A DNA stretch of 16,046 nt from Oscillospiraceae bacterium (GTDB lineage Bacteria > Bacillota > Clostridia > Oscillospirales > Oscillospiraceae): contig JAKSQI010000016.1 of the NCBI GenBank assembly GCA_024404215.1, positions 1-16,046 of the forward strand, written 5' to 3'. Within the stretch, counting starts at the first letter, position 1, and each line of letters opens with the position of its first letter. Under the pieces are notes generated by a model that was not told the origin of the DNA, did not search any database, and saw nothing but the letters and a program-made list of their open reading frames with translations. Below are positions 1-6,049 of the stretch, in pieces. Made by a program: the position numbers and the translations under genes.

Positions 1-18
1 TAGCCTTTTGTAAGGTTA

Positions 19-36
19 ATATTGGAAATACAATAT
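19..36 (-). terminator. Weak AT-rich hairpin after the hydrolase gene
   Basis: A 6-bp inverted repeat (ATATTG / CAATAT, six-base loop) lies about 10 bases past the stop of the minus-strand hydrolase gene. There is no following T run on either strand, so it is at best a weak terminator and could be chance in AT-rich DNA. Confidence 0.2.
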
Positions 37-45
37 CCTCGTAAC

Positions 46-1044
46 TTATTTTACACCATTTTCTTCAAAGAAACGCTGCATCTTATCAAAGGGAATGACA
101 TCCAGATTATCATAAAGATCTGTATGGACAGCTCCGGGAATGGTGAGCAGTTCCTTGTTAGTGGTGTACTTGCTGTCCCGAATCATCGCCTCATACGCTT
201 CTTTGCCGAAATAATAGCTGTGTGCCTTATCGCCGTGCATGATGAGCACAGCACTTCTGATTTCACTGCTATACTGCTGGATTGGCTGATTCATAAACGA
301 CATGCAGCCCAGGCTGTTCCAGCCTTCATTGGAATTGAGGCTTCTTACATGATAGGCCCGCCCCTTATAATATTCGCTGTAATCCTTCACGAAGAACGGC
401 GCATCCTCCGGAACAGGAAGCGGGAGGCAGCCACCGGCTCTGGAATACACACCGCTTCTGTATTCTTCGATTCTGAGTGCATTCATTGCTCTCTTCTTTT
501 CATAGCGCTGGGCTTCGGTATTCTCTGCATCAAAGTACCCATTGGCGTTGACTCTTGTCATATCGTACATAGTGGATACAACGGTTGCCTTGATTCTGGT
601 ATCCAGAGCGGCGGTATTCAGTGCCATACCACCCCAGCCGCAGATGCCAATGATACCTATTTTATCTGCATCCACATTGTCCTGCACGGACAGGAAATCC
701 ACAGCAGCCATAAAGTCCTCGGTATTGATGTCAGGGGAGGCCATGTATCTGGGCTGTCCGCCGCTTTCACCGGTGAAGGACGGATCAAAGGCAATGGTCA
801 GACAGCCTCGTTCTGCCATCGTCTGGGCATATAGTCCGGAGCACTGCTCCTTCACTGCACCAAAGGGACCGCAAACAGCGATTGCGGGTAGCTTTCCGTT
901 CACACCCTTAGGACAATACATGTCCGCAGCAAGGGTAATCCCGTATCGGTTTACAAATGTGACTTTTTTGTGATCTACCAAATCACTTTTCGGGAATGTC
1001 TTATCCCATTTGGTTTCCAGTGTAAGCTGTGCGGTTTTCATCAT
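46..1044 (-). CDS. Alpha/beta hydrolase family protein with atypical nucleophile elbow
   Basis: A 332-residue cytosolic alpha/beta hydrolase of the YcjY/dienelactone-hydrolase-like type. The start is the ATG at 1044, because GGAGG at 1057-1053 sits 8 bases upstream; an in-frame TTG at 1059 lies on that ribosome site and is unlikely. After a beta-strand segment ending in CGPFG (58-62), the nucleophile elbow reads GICGWGG at 133-139. Relatives commonly have GxCxSxG, so the usual Ser position holds Trp137, with Cys135 two residues before it. The rest of a catalytic set is visible: Asp272 in HGDKAHS and His307 in GAVHTD. The substrate cannot be read from sequence. The gene follows a truncated flavoprotein gene by 35 bases and is probably co-transcribed with it and the 77-residue ORF from the LysR-divergent promoter. 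Family assignment is firm; catalytic competence is uncertain. Confidence 0.85.
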   Translation of the reverse strand: MMKTAQLTLETKWDKTFPKSDLVDHKKVTFVNRYGITLAADMYCPKGVNGKLPAIAVCGPFGAVKEQCSGLYAQTMAERGCLTIAFDPSFTGESGGQPRYMASPDINTEDFMAAVDFLSVQDNVDADKIGIIGICGWGGMALNTAALDTRIKATVVSTMYDMTRVNANGYFDAENTEAQRYEKKRAMNALRIEEYRSGVYSRAGGCLPLPVPEDAPFFVKDYSEYYKGRAYHVRSLNSNEGWNSLGCMSFMNQPIQQYSSEIRSAVLIMHGDKAHSYYFGKEAYEAMIRDSKYTTNKELLTIPGAVHTDLYDNLDVIPFDKMQRFFEENGVK

Positions 1045-1079
1045 TTTGCGTTCCTCCAATTATATTATCAATCGTGTTT

Positions 1080-1229
1080 TCATTTGTTCCGAGCTGCAAT
1101 GGCTTCACCTGCCAACACTATCAGCTCTGTTTCATTGTCAGCCTTTCTTAATTCCTCGAGGGCGGTTCGGAGCAGAACGGAAGTATTACCGTTTTCTCTG
1201 GTACTGCCGCAAATGGCGATTACTTTCAT
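1080..1229 (-). pseudogene. Truncated NADPH-dependent FMN reductase / flavodoxin-like protein (N-terminal 49 residues)
   Basis: A 49-codon frame begins at the ATG at 1229, which overlaps the TGA of the upstream small ORF in an ATGA arrangement. It starts MKVIAICGSTRENGNTSVLL, the first beta strand and FMN-phosphate loop (GSxRxxGNT) of clostridial flavodoxin-fold iron-sulfur flavoproteins and FMN reductases. It continues through the second strand (ELIVLAGEAI) and stops at 1080-1082. Intact relatives are about 180-200 residues and usually carry a GCxxC-type cluster motif just after this point. Only 35 bases separate the stop from the hydrolase start, so the missing two thirds is deleted, not frameshifted. 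The start overlap suggests translation is coupled to the 77-residue ORF. A functional micropeptide cannot be excluded, but it could not form a flavodoxin fold. Confidence 0.75.
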
Positions 1230-1459
1230 AAGGATGATTTCCTTCTTACTTTGACGTTATGGATTAAAAAGTCCAGCTGATCCAGCTGCTTTTGGCTTTC
1301 GTGCACTGCATCCAGATAATTGCACCGGAGGCATCGCAGACAGCGATACAATTCCGGGTAATTGCCCTGTTCAACCATGCCTGTAAACTGTGCGATTTTT
1401 TCTTCCGGCACATGAAGCGCATGCAGGCATTGAAGCATATCCTCCTGCGTTAGTTCCAC
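1226..1459 (-). CDS. Small Cys-rich conserved-looking protein, function unknown
   Basis: A 77-residue protein starting at GTG 1459, supported by a near-perfect ribosome site (AAGGAGGTG, 1474-1466). I do not recognise a named family. It is mostly helical in character (QEDMLQCLHALHV; ESQKQLDQLDFLIHNV). In the middle it has a CLRCLRC cluster (Cys40, Cys43, Cys46), with a further Cys11, and a basic tail (KVRRKSS). Three cysteines spaced CxxCxxC could bind a metal or iron-sulfur cluster or take part in thiol exchange; that is inference. Its stop overlaps the start of the truncated flavoprotein, so the two were probably made in fixed ratio and may have worked together. It is the first gene of the minus-strand cluster divergent from the LysR gene. 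Confidence 0.75.
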   Translation of the reverse strand: MELTQEDMLQCLHALHVPEEKIAQFTGMVEQGNYPELYRCLRCLRCNYLDAVHESQKQLDQLDFLIHNVKVRRKSSL

Positions 1460-1482
1460 AGAGACACCTCCTTGCTGGTTCG

Positions 1483-1512
1483 ATTATATCCTTTTGCAAA
1501 AACTTTCGCTAA
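1483..1512 (-). promoter_or_regulatory. Probable promoter of the small-ORF/flavoprotein/hydrolase cluster
   Basis: On the minus strand TATAAT (1488-1483) is preceded at an 18-base spacing by TTAGCG (1512-1507), a weak -35. It lies just upstream of the GTG start at 1459 and overlaps the -35 of the divergent LysR promoter, the usual geometry for LysR-type cross-control. Confidence 0.45.
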
Positions 1513-1522
1513 TTGTTATAAT
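1494..1522 (+). promoter_or_regulatory. Promoter of the LysR-family gene
   Basis: TTGCAA (1494-1499), a 17-base spacer and a perfect TATAAT (1517-1522) lie about 50 bases before the LysR start. The -35 almost touches the -10 of the divergent minus-strand promoter, so one bound regulator could govern both directions. Confidence 0.7.
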
Positions 1523-1571
1523 TCATATCATGTTATTCCTTTTCGAAATATCTTTTGAAGGAGGGCACAAA

Positions 1572-2471
1572 ATGGACATCAAAGCACTTCGCTATTTTCT
1601 GGCTGTGGCACGAGAAGAAAACATGACCAGGGCGGCTGAACAGATTCATGTTTCCCAGCCGACCCTTTCCAAGCAGCTGAAGGCGCTGGAGGATGAGTTG
1701 GGAAAACCTCTGTTTATTCGCCATGCCTTCAGCATTGAACTGACGGAGGAGGGCCAGCTTCTGCGAAAGCGGGCACAGGATTTGGTTGAAATGGCAGATA
1801 GAATTACCAATGAGTTTGCTTTGATGGACAGCATCAGCGGCGGTGATCTGTATTTTGGATTGGCAGAGAGCTATGGGATTCGTTATCTGGCAAAGCAGAT
1901 AAAAGCGTTCAAAGTAACCTATCCCAATCTGCGGTATCATATCACCAGCGGCGGCTCCGAGCAGGTTCTGGAACGACTGGATAAGGGCATTCTGGACTTT
2001 GCCGTTCTGGTAGAACTGCCGGATTACAGCAAGTACAGTGTTTTGGAATTTCCGGAAACAGATCATTGGGGTGTTGTGATGCCGAACAGTCATCCGCTTG
2101 CGGAAAAGCAGTCCATCACGGTAGAAGATTTGATTGGGCATCCCTTATTTGCCTCAGAGCAATCCTGGCAGGCAGATATTCCCCGTTGGGCCGGGAGCAA
2201 AATGGATCAGTTAAAATTGGAGGGTTCCTTTCAGCTGGCCTATAACGGAGCTATGTTCACAGCAGAAAATCTCGGTCTTCTTTTGACCTTTGATAAGCTG
2301 GTAGATACCGGTCCTGACAGCGGTCTGACATTTCGTCCGTTATCTCCAATGTTGGAAAATAAGATGTACTTTGTCTGGAAAAAGCATCAGGTCTTTTCTC
2401 CTATTGCGGAACGTTTCTTGACCAGAATGCGGAAAGCGCTGACTAGCCAGGGAGAAAATCATTTGAAGTGA
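1572..2471 (+). CDS. LysR-family transcriptional regulator
   Basis: A 299-residue LysR-type regulator. The start is the ATG at 1572 (MDIKALRYFL), preceded by GAAGGAGGG; the frame stays open upstream to 1494, but those codons lie over the promoter. Residues 1-60 form the canonical winged helix-turn-helix (NMTRAAEQIHVSQPTLSKQL, then LEDELGKPLF), followed by a linker helix. Residues ~90-295 form the periplasmic-binding-protein-like effector domain (GDLYFGLAES, HPLAEKQSI). Length is normal for the family. It is transcribed divergently from the 77-residue ORF, flavoprotein stump and hydrolase, so by the usual LysR pattern it probably controls that cluster and itself; the inducer is unknown. Codon use is less GC-rich than in the genes from 2918 onward. 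Confidence 0.95.
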   Translation: MDIKALRYFLAVAREENMTRAAEQIHVSQPTLSKQLKALEDELGKPLFIRHAFSIELTEEGQLLRKRAQDLVEMADRITNEFALMDSISGGDLYFGLAESYGIRYLAKQIKAFKVTYPNLRYHITSGGSEQVLERLDKGILDFAVLVELPDYSKYSVLEFPETDHWGVVMPNSHPLAEKQSITVEDLIGHPLFASEQSWQADIPRWAGSKMDQLKLEGSFQLAYNGAMFTAENLGLLLTFDKLVDTGPDSGLTFRPLSPMLENKMYFVWKKHQVFSPIAERFLTRMRKALTSQGENHLK

Positions 2472-2608
2472 GCGAAGAGAATGACATTGCCCGGAATTAC
2501 CATGAATGAACCGGTTGCAGTGTTTATGCTTGGCTTGCTTATGAGTATATAATCCGATTTTCTGTATTGCTAAAGCAGTAGGGATAAAGCACCGGCAGGA
2601 CTGCAGGG
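2472..2608. other. Intergenic DNA after the LysR gene
   Basis: There is no supported gene or clear terminator here. A 23-codon frame (ATG at 2481, MTLPGITMNEPVAVFMLG onward) and a second TATAAT (2548-2553) without a decent -35 are present, but neither has enough support to call. The change from AT-richer accessory DNA to GC-richer housekeeping DNA happens in or near this stretch. Confidence 0.5.
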
Positions 2609-2637
2609 TGGACGAAGGAAGCATTTTATGCTATAAT
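2609..2637 (+). promoter_or_regulatory. Promoter ahead of the rubrerythrin leader
   Basis: TGGACG (2609-2614), a 17-base spacer and TATAAT (2632-2637). Transcription would begin near 2644, giving a ~270-base untranslated leader before the rubrerythrin ATG at 2918. Confidence 0.6.
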
Positions 2638-2645
2638 AATTGAAA
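2631..2645 (+). promoter_or_regulatory. Possible PerR-type box over the -10 of the rubrerythrin promoter
   Basis: The 15-base stretch CTATAATAATTGAAA agrees at 11 of 14 defined positions with the PerR consensus TTATAATnATTATAA. It overlaps the -10, where a repressor would block initiation. Six of the matching bases are the TATAAT itself, so chance similarity is a real possibility. Peroxide-responsive PerR control of rubrerythrin genes is known in clostridia. Confidence 0.35.
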
Positions 2646-2659
2646 ATATGAATCATTTG

Positions 2660-2850
2660 CCTTTCCCGGGAATCAAGGAACGGCTCCCAAGAAGACAGCG
2701 AAGCCATGCTGGCTGCAGCCAAGCCCGAGAGGCTCCTTGCGGAGGACATGATGCACGAAACCGGCTGCATGCTGCCTCAGAGCAATAACACCCATGAGCT
2801 GCCGGAGGAACTGACTGCAAGTCCTCCGGTGCCGGATTCCCCACAGCTTC
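2660..2850 (+). ncRNA. Candidate structured leader RNA upstream of rubrerythrin
   Basis: In the long leader, GGGAATC (2668-2674) can pair with GATTCCC (2835-2841), and CGGC (2681-2684) with GCCG (2831-2834), closing a domain. Inside it are a strong hairpin, CCGGAGGA (2802-2809) with TCCTCCGG (2822-2829) plus two further pairs, and smaller hairpins AGCCA/TGGCT (2702-2714) and CTCC/GGAG (2733-2744). No frame here has a ribosome site, and the two longer frames (from 2648 and 2706) look non-coding. I could not match it to a named riboswitch, 6S, SRP, tmRNA or RNase P signature. It may be a cis-regulatory leader or a separate small RNA; the 3' boundary is not visible. Confidence 0.4.
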
Positions 2851-2917
2851 AGCCCAAAACCTGCTGGCGAGTATTCCCAACAACGAGAAAAAAGAACCCT
2901 TGAAAGGAGTAAATACA

Positions 2918-3571
2918 ATGACAAAATGGATTTGCAGCGTATGCGGTTATGTACACGAAGGGGAGCAGCCCCCCGAAAAATGCCCCAAGTGTAAACAGCC
3001 CGCTGAGAAGTTCACCAAAATGGAGGAAAAGAAAATGAATCCCTACGCCGGAACCAAAACCGAGAAAAACCTATGGGAAGCCTTTGCCGGCGAATCCCAG
3101 GCCAGAAACAAGTACACCTACTTTGCTTCCGTAGCCAAGAAGGCCGGTTATGAGCAGATCGCCGCCCTCTTCCTGCAGACTGCCGAAAACGAAAAGGAGC
3201 ACGCCAAGCTTTGGTTTAAGGCCCTGGGTGAGCTGGGCGATACCGCCGAAAACCTGCTGCACGCCGCAGAGGGCGAGAACGCTGAGTGGACCGATATGTA
3301 TGAGAGAATGGCCAAGGATGCCGAAGAAGAGGGCTTCCCTGCTCTGGCCGCTCAGTTCCGCGGCGTAGCTGCCATTGAGAAAATGCATGAGGAGAGATAC
3401 CGGGCCCTGCTGAAGAATGTTGAGGCCATGGAGGTCTTCAAGAAGAGCGGCGTGACCATGTGGGAATGCCGCAACTGCGGCCATGTGGTTGTTGGTTTGG
3501 AAGCCCCTGAGGTTTGCCCCGTTTGCAACCATCCTCAGGCTTACTTCGAAGTAAGAAAAGAAAACTATTAA
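2918..3571 (+). CDS. rbr: Rubrerythrin with rubredoxin-like domains at both ends
   Basis: A 217-residue non-haem di-iron protein expected to reduce hydrogen peroxide in the cytosol with electrons from rubredoxin or NAD(P)H oxidoreductases. The start is ATG 2918 after AAAGGAG (2903-2909). Residues 1-39 form a rubredoxin-like knuckle (Cys6, Cys9, Cys22, Cys25). Residues 40-170 form the ferritin-like four-helix domain with all expected ligands: Glu59, Glu92-x-x-His95, Glu120 and Glu123, Glu154-x-x-His157. Residues 182-210 form the C-terminal rubredoxin-type domain (Cys184, Cys187, Cys200, Cys203). Classical rubrerythrins have only the C-terminal one and reverse rubrerythrins only the N-terminal one, so this has both. 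An internal GGAGG-N8-ATG at 3022-3037 could start a classical-length 178-residue form. It is monocistronic, with its own promoter, long leader and strong terminator. Confidence 0.95.
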   Translation: MTKWICSVCGYVHEGEQPPEKCPKCKQPAEKFTKMEEKKMNPYAGTKTEKNLWEAFAGESQARNKYTYFASVAKKAGYEQIAALFLQTAENEKEHAKLWFKALGELGDTAENLLHAAEGENAEWTDMYERMAKDAEEEGFPALAAQFRGVAAIEKMHEERYRALLKNVEAMEVFKKSGVTMWECRNCGHVVVGLEAPEVCPVCNHPQAYFEVRKENY

Positions 3572-3593
3572 GGCGGATTGTCACCCCTTCCAG

Positions 3594-3629
3594 GGGCCCC
3601 CGAAGCTGCAGCTTCGGGGGCCCTCTTTT
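3594..3629 (+). terminator. Rho-independent terminator after rubrerythrin
   Basis: A perfect 30-base palindrome at 3594-3623, very GC-rich (GGGCCCCCGAAGC arm), is followed by TCTTTT. It starts 22 bases after the rubrerythrin stop codon. Confidence 0.9.
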
Positions 3630-3659
3630 GCCATAATAGGCCACAGCTTCCCGGATGTC

Positions 3660-3688
3660 TTGCGTGGGAATAAAACATGGGCTATAAT
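3660..3688 (+). promoter_or_regulatory. Promoter of the DUF1015 gene
   Basis: TTGCGT (3660-3665), a 17-base spacer and TATAAT (3683-3688), ~38 bases before the DUF1015 start and just after the rubrerythrin terminator. Confidence 0.7.
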
Positions 3689-3726
3689 AGTCCCACACAA
3701 AAATAATACAGGATGGAGTAATACCA

Positions 3727-4950
3727 ATGACCGTATTTAAAGCTGCAGATATTCTTCTCCCTCAGGTGGATTCCATGGAAGCCTGGTCTGTTATTGCCTG
3801 CGACCAGTTTACCTCTCAGCCCGAGTATTGGGAGCAGGTTCGGAAAACCGTCGGTACCGCCCCCTCTACCTTGAACCTGATTCTCCCGGAATCTAAGTTG
3901 ACTGCCGACAATCGGGCCTGGGCCGCTGAAATCAACCAGACCATGGCTGAGTATTTGAAAGCCGAGCTTTTCAAGGTTTATCCCGCTTCCTATATTTATG
4001 TTGAGCGCACTCTGCTTAACGGTTCCATCCGCTCCGGCGTAGTAGGCGCTGTTGATTTGGATGCCTACGACTATTCCCCGGACGCCTCTTCTGCCATCCG
4101 GGCTACCGAGAGAACCGTTGTAGAGCGTATTCCTCCCCGCAAGCAGGTTCGTGAAGGCGCTCCCATAGAGCTGCCCCACGTTCTGCTGCTCTGCGACGAT
4201 GCGCGCCGTCAGCTCATTGAACCTTTTGCCGACCAGAAGGCTCAGCTACCCAAGGTCTATGACTTTGACCTGATGCAGGGGGGCGGGCGTATCACCGGTT
4301 GGTTGGTGAGTGGCGAAGCTGCTGCAGCCTTCGGGCGCGGGCTGGATGGTTATGCCGCTTACATGGCACAGGGTGGCAGCCTGCTCTTTGCCGTGGGTGA
4401 CGGCAACCACTCCCTGGCCACCGCCAAGGCCTGCTACGATGCCCTGAAGGCTGAGAATCCCGGGGTTGAGCTTTCCAATCACCCCGCCCGCTATGCCCTG
4501 GTTGAGCTGGGCAACATCCACGAAGAGTCCCTGCAGTTTGAGGCCATTCACCGAGTAATCACCAACATTGATCCCAAAGCTCTGTTGGAGCGTATGCAGG
4601 CAGATATTGCTGCGGACGACGGAATTGCCGTAACCTGGTATGCCGGTGCCGAATCCGGTACCCTGCTGCTGGACCGCAGCCAGGGGGCCACTGCGGTCAT
4701 GATTCTGCAGAGCTATCTGGACCGGGTTCTTCCGGAGTTCCCCGGTGCGGCTATTGACTATATCCACGGCGATGACACCGCTGCCTCTTTGGGCGCCAAG
4801 GATGCTTCTTTGGCCATTCTTCTTCCTGCCATGGGCAAAAACGAGCTTTTCCCCGGCATTAGCGCCGACGGTGTTCTGCCCCGGAAGACCTTCTCCATGG
4901 GTCATGCCCAGGAAAAGCGCTATTATCTGGAAGCCAGAAAAATCCGCTGA
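3727..4950 (+). CDS. DUF1015 family protein
   Basis: A 407-residue cytosolic protein recognised as DUF1015 from its overall layout: an N-terminal ACDQFTSQPEYW block (24-35), a middle block with RTVVERIPPRKQVREGAPIE (129-148), PHVLLLCDD (150-158), and the signature VGDGNHSLATAKACYD from residue 223. The C-terminal part carries YIHGDD and a final SMGHAQEKRYYLEARK. Members are widespread in clostridia, are annotated as uncharacterised and sometimes called SerB- or HTH-associated; no biochemical role can be assigned from this sequence. GGATGGAG (3711-3718) precedes the ATG by 8 bases. The promoter is immediate. The AP endonuclease gene follows 211 bases downstream with no clear terminator or promoter between them, so read-through is likely. 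Confidence 0.9.
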   Translation: MTVFKAADILLPQVDSMEAWSVIACDQFTSQPEYWEQVRKTVGTAPSTLNLILPESKLTADNRAWAAEINQTMAEYLKAELFKVYPASYIYVERTLLNGSIRSGVVGAVDLDAYDYSPDASSAIRATERTVVERIPPRKQVREGAPIELPHVLLLCDDARRQLIEPFADQKAQLPKVYDFDLMQGGGRITGWLVSGEAAAAFGRGLDGYAAYMAQGGSLLFAVGDGNHSLATAKACYDALKAENPGVELSNHPARYALVELGNIHEESLQFEAIHRVITNIDPKALLERMQADIAADDGIAVTWYAGAESGTLLLDRSQGATAVMILQSYLDRVLPEFPGAAIDYIHGDDTAASLGAKDASLAILLPAMGKNELFPGISADGVLPRKTFSMGHAQEKRYYLEARKIR

Positions 4951-5035
4951 TATCCCTTGAGAACCCTATCCACGAAGGATTAAGGTAAGCCTCAGCGTGC
5001 ACACGAAGCGAAATGAAACCGCACGGCCGGCCTCC

Positions 5036-5149
5036 ATGAAAATCCTATTCAGCAACCGTTTTGTGGATACACCGATTGACGAAGAACCCAAAGAAAAGAG
5101 TATTGAAGAAATCGTTGCAAACGGATACACAGTCCCTTGCCGTCCCTGA
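5036..5149 (+). CDS. Possible 37-residue ORF between DUF1015 and AP endonuclease genes
   Basis: A 37-codon frame starting at ATG 5036 (MKILFSNRFVDTPIDEEPKE...) ends at TGA 5147-5149, which is part of the GAAGGAG ribosome site of the next gene. Its composition (acidic middle, no rare-codon runs) looks protein-like, and its stop placement would couple it to the endonuclease gene. No Shine-Dalgarno sequence is visible before its ATG and I recognise no family. It may equally be the C-terminal remnant of a lost gene: the frame is open back to 4961. Low confidence. Confidence 0.3.
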   Translation: MKILFSNRFVDTPIDEEPKEKSIEEIVANGYTVPCRP

Positions 5150-5161
5150 AGGAGCTCATCT

Positions 5162-5995
5162 ATGAAACTTATCTCCTGGAACATTGATTCTCTGAACGCT
5201 GCCCTTACCTCTGCCTCCCCCCGTGCAGCCCTGTCCCGGGCTGTACTGGATACCTTGAAGGCTGAGGAACCCGACATTCTCGCCATACAGGAAACCAAGC
5301 TGCCGGAGGCCGGACCTTCCAAAGCCCACTGTGAGCTGCTGGCAGGCTACTTTCCCGGCTATCAGCTGCAATGGGTCAGCTCCTGTCCACCGGCCAAGAA
5401 GGGCTACGCCGGAACCATGGTACTTTATAAGGAAGGCCTGTCCGGTATCAAGAGCATCCCCCAGCTGGGGGCACCGGACACCATGGACCGGGAAGGCCGT
5501 CTGCTGACCGTGGAATTTGAGGACTTTTATTTTGTTAATGTTTACACCCCAAATTCCGGAGATGAACTGAAGCGGCTGCCGGAGCGTCAGGTATGGGATC
5601 GCCTGTTTGCTGACTATCTGGCCGAGCTGGACAAAAGCAAGCCGGTTATTGCCTGCGGTGATTTTAATGTAGCCCACAGGGAAATTGACCTGGCACGTCC
5701 GGATTCCAACCACCACTCCGCCGGCTTTACCGATGAGGAACGGCAAGGCTTTTCCAATCTGCTGGCCAAGGGCTTCACCGACAGCTTCCGTCATATCCAT
5801 GGTGATGTGAAGGATGTTTACTCCTGGTGGGGGCAGCGCATCCGCACCAGTAAGCTGAACAATACCGGCTGGAGAATTGACTATTTTCTGGTCAGTGACC
5901 GTATCCGGGACCGGGTGTTCCGTTCGGAAATGATTGACTCCGGCGAACGGCAGGATCACACCCCCATTTTGTTGGAAATCTGCGATTCCCTATAA
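5162..5995 (+). CDS. Exonuclease III family AP endonuclease (Xth/ExoA-like)
   Basis: A 277-residue endonuclease/exonuclease/phosphatase-fold enzyme that incises DNA at abasic sites in base-excision repair, requiring Mg2+. All landmark residues are present: Asn7 in SWNIDSLN, Glu44 in IQETKL, Tyr128 in NVYTPNSGDE, Asp167 and Asn169 in GDFNVAH, Asp240 in WRIDYFLVS, and the terminal Asp265-His266 in RQDHTPI. SWNIDSLN replaces the more common SWNVNGLR and DHTP replaces DHCP, marking the clostridial/lactobacillar ExoA-like branch. GAAGGAG lies 7-8 bases before the ATG at 5162. It is probably transcribed with the DUF1015 gene and ends at a hairpin shared with the convergent kinase gene. Confidence 0.93.
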   Translation: MKLISWNIDSLNAALTSASPRAALSRAVLDTLKAEEPDILAIQETKLPEAGPSKAHCELLAGYFPGYQLQWVSSCPPAKKGYAGTMVLYKEGLSGIKSIPQLGAPDTMDREGRLLTVEFEDFYFVNVYTPNSGDELKRLPERQVWDRLFADYLAELDKSKPVIACGDFNVAHREIDLARPDSNHHSAGFTDEERQGFSNLLAKGFTDSFRHIHGDVKDVYSWWGQRIRTSKLNNTGWRIDYFLVSDRIRDRVFRSEMIDSGERQDHTPILLEICDSL

Positions 5996-6000
5996 ATGAC

Positions 6001-6039
6001 AAAAGCATCTGCCGCTTGAAACGACAGATGCTTTTCTTT
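6001..6039. terminator. Bidirectional terminator between AP endonuclease and pyridoxal kinase genes
   Basis: AAAAGCATCTG (6001-6011) pairs perfectly with CAGATGCTTTT (6025-6035) around a 13-base loop, giving T runs on both strands. It sits between two convergent genes (stops at 5995 and 6050). Confidence 0.85.
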
Positions 6040-6049
6040 TATACTCTAT

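Noticed and set aside
22..834. A 270-codon plus-strand frame opposite the hydrolase gene
   Set aside because: The minus-strand frame has clear alpha/beta hydrolase motifs and a good ribosome site; the plus frame has neither.
2642..2850. 6S, SRP, tmRNA, RNase P or cobalamin/TPP/SAM riboswitch upstream of rubrerythrin
   Set aside because: None of their conserved sequence blocks was found on either strand.
2706..2903. A 65-codon plus-strand frame in the rubrerythrin leader (and a shorter one from 2648)
   Set aside because: No Shine-Dalgarno site, Pro/Met/Cys-rich composition without family resemblance, and the region folds as RNA; treated as non-coding, though not excluded.
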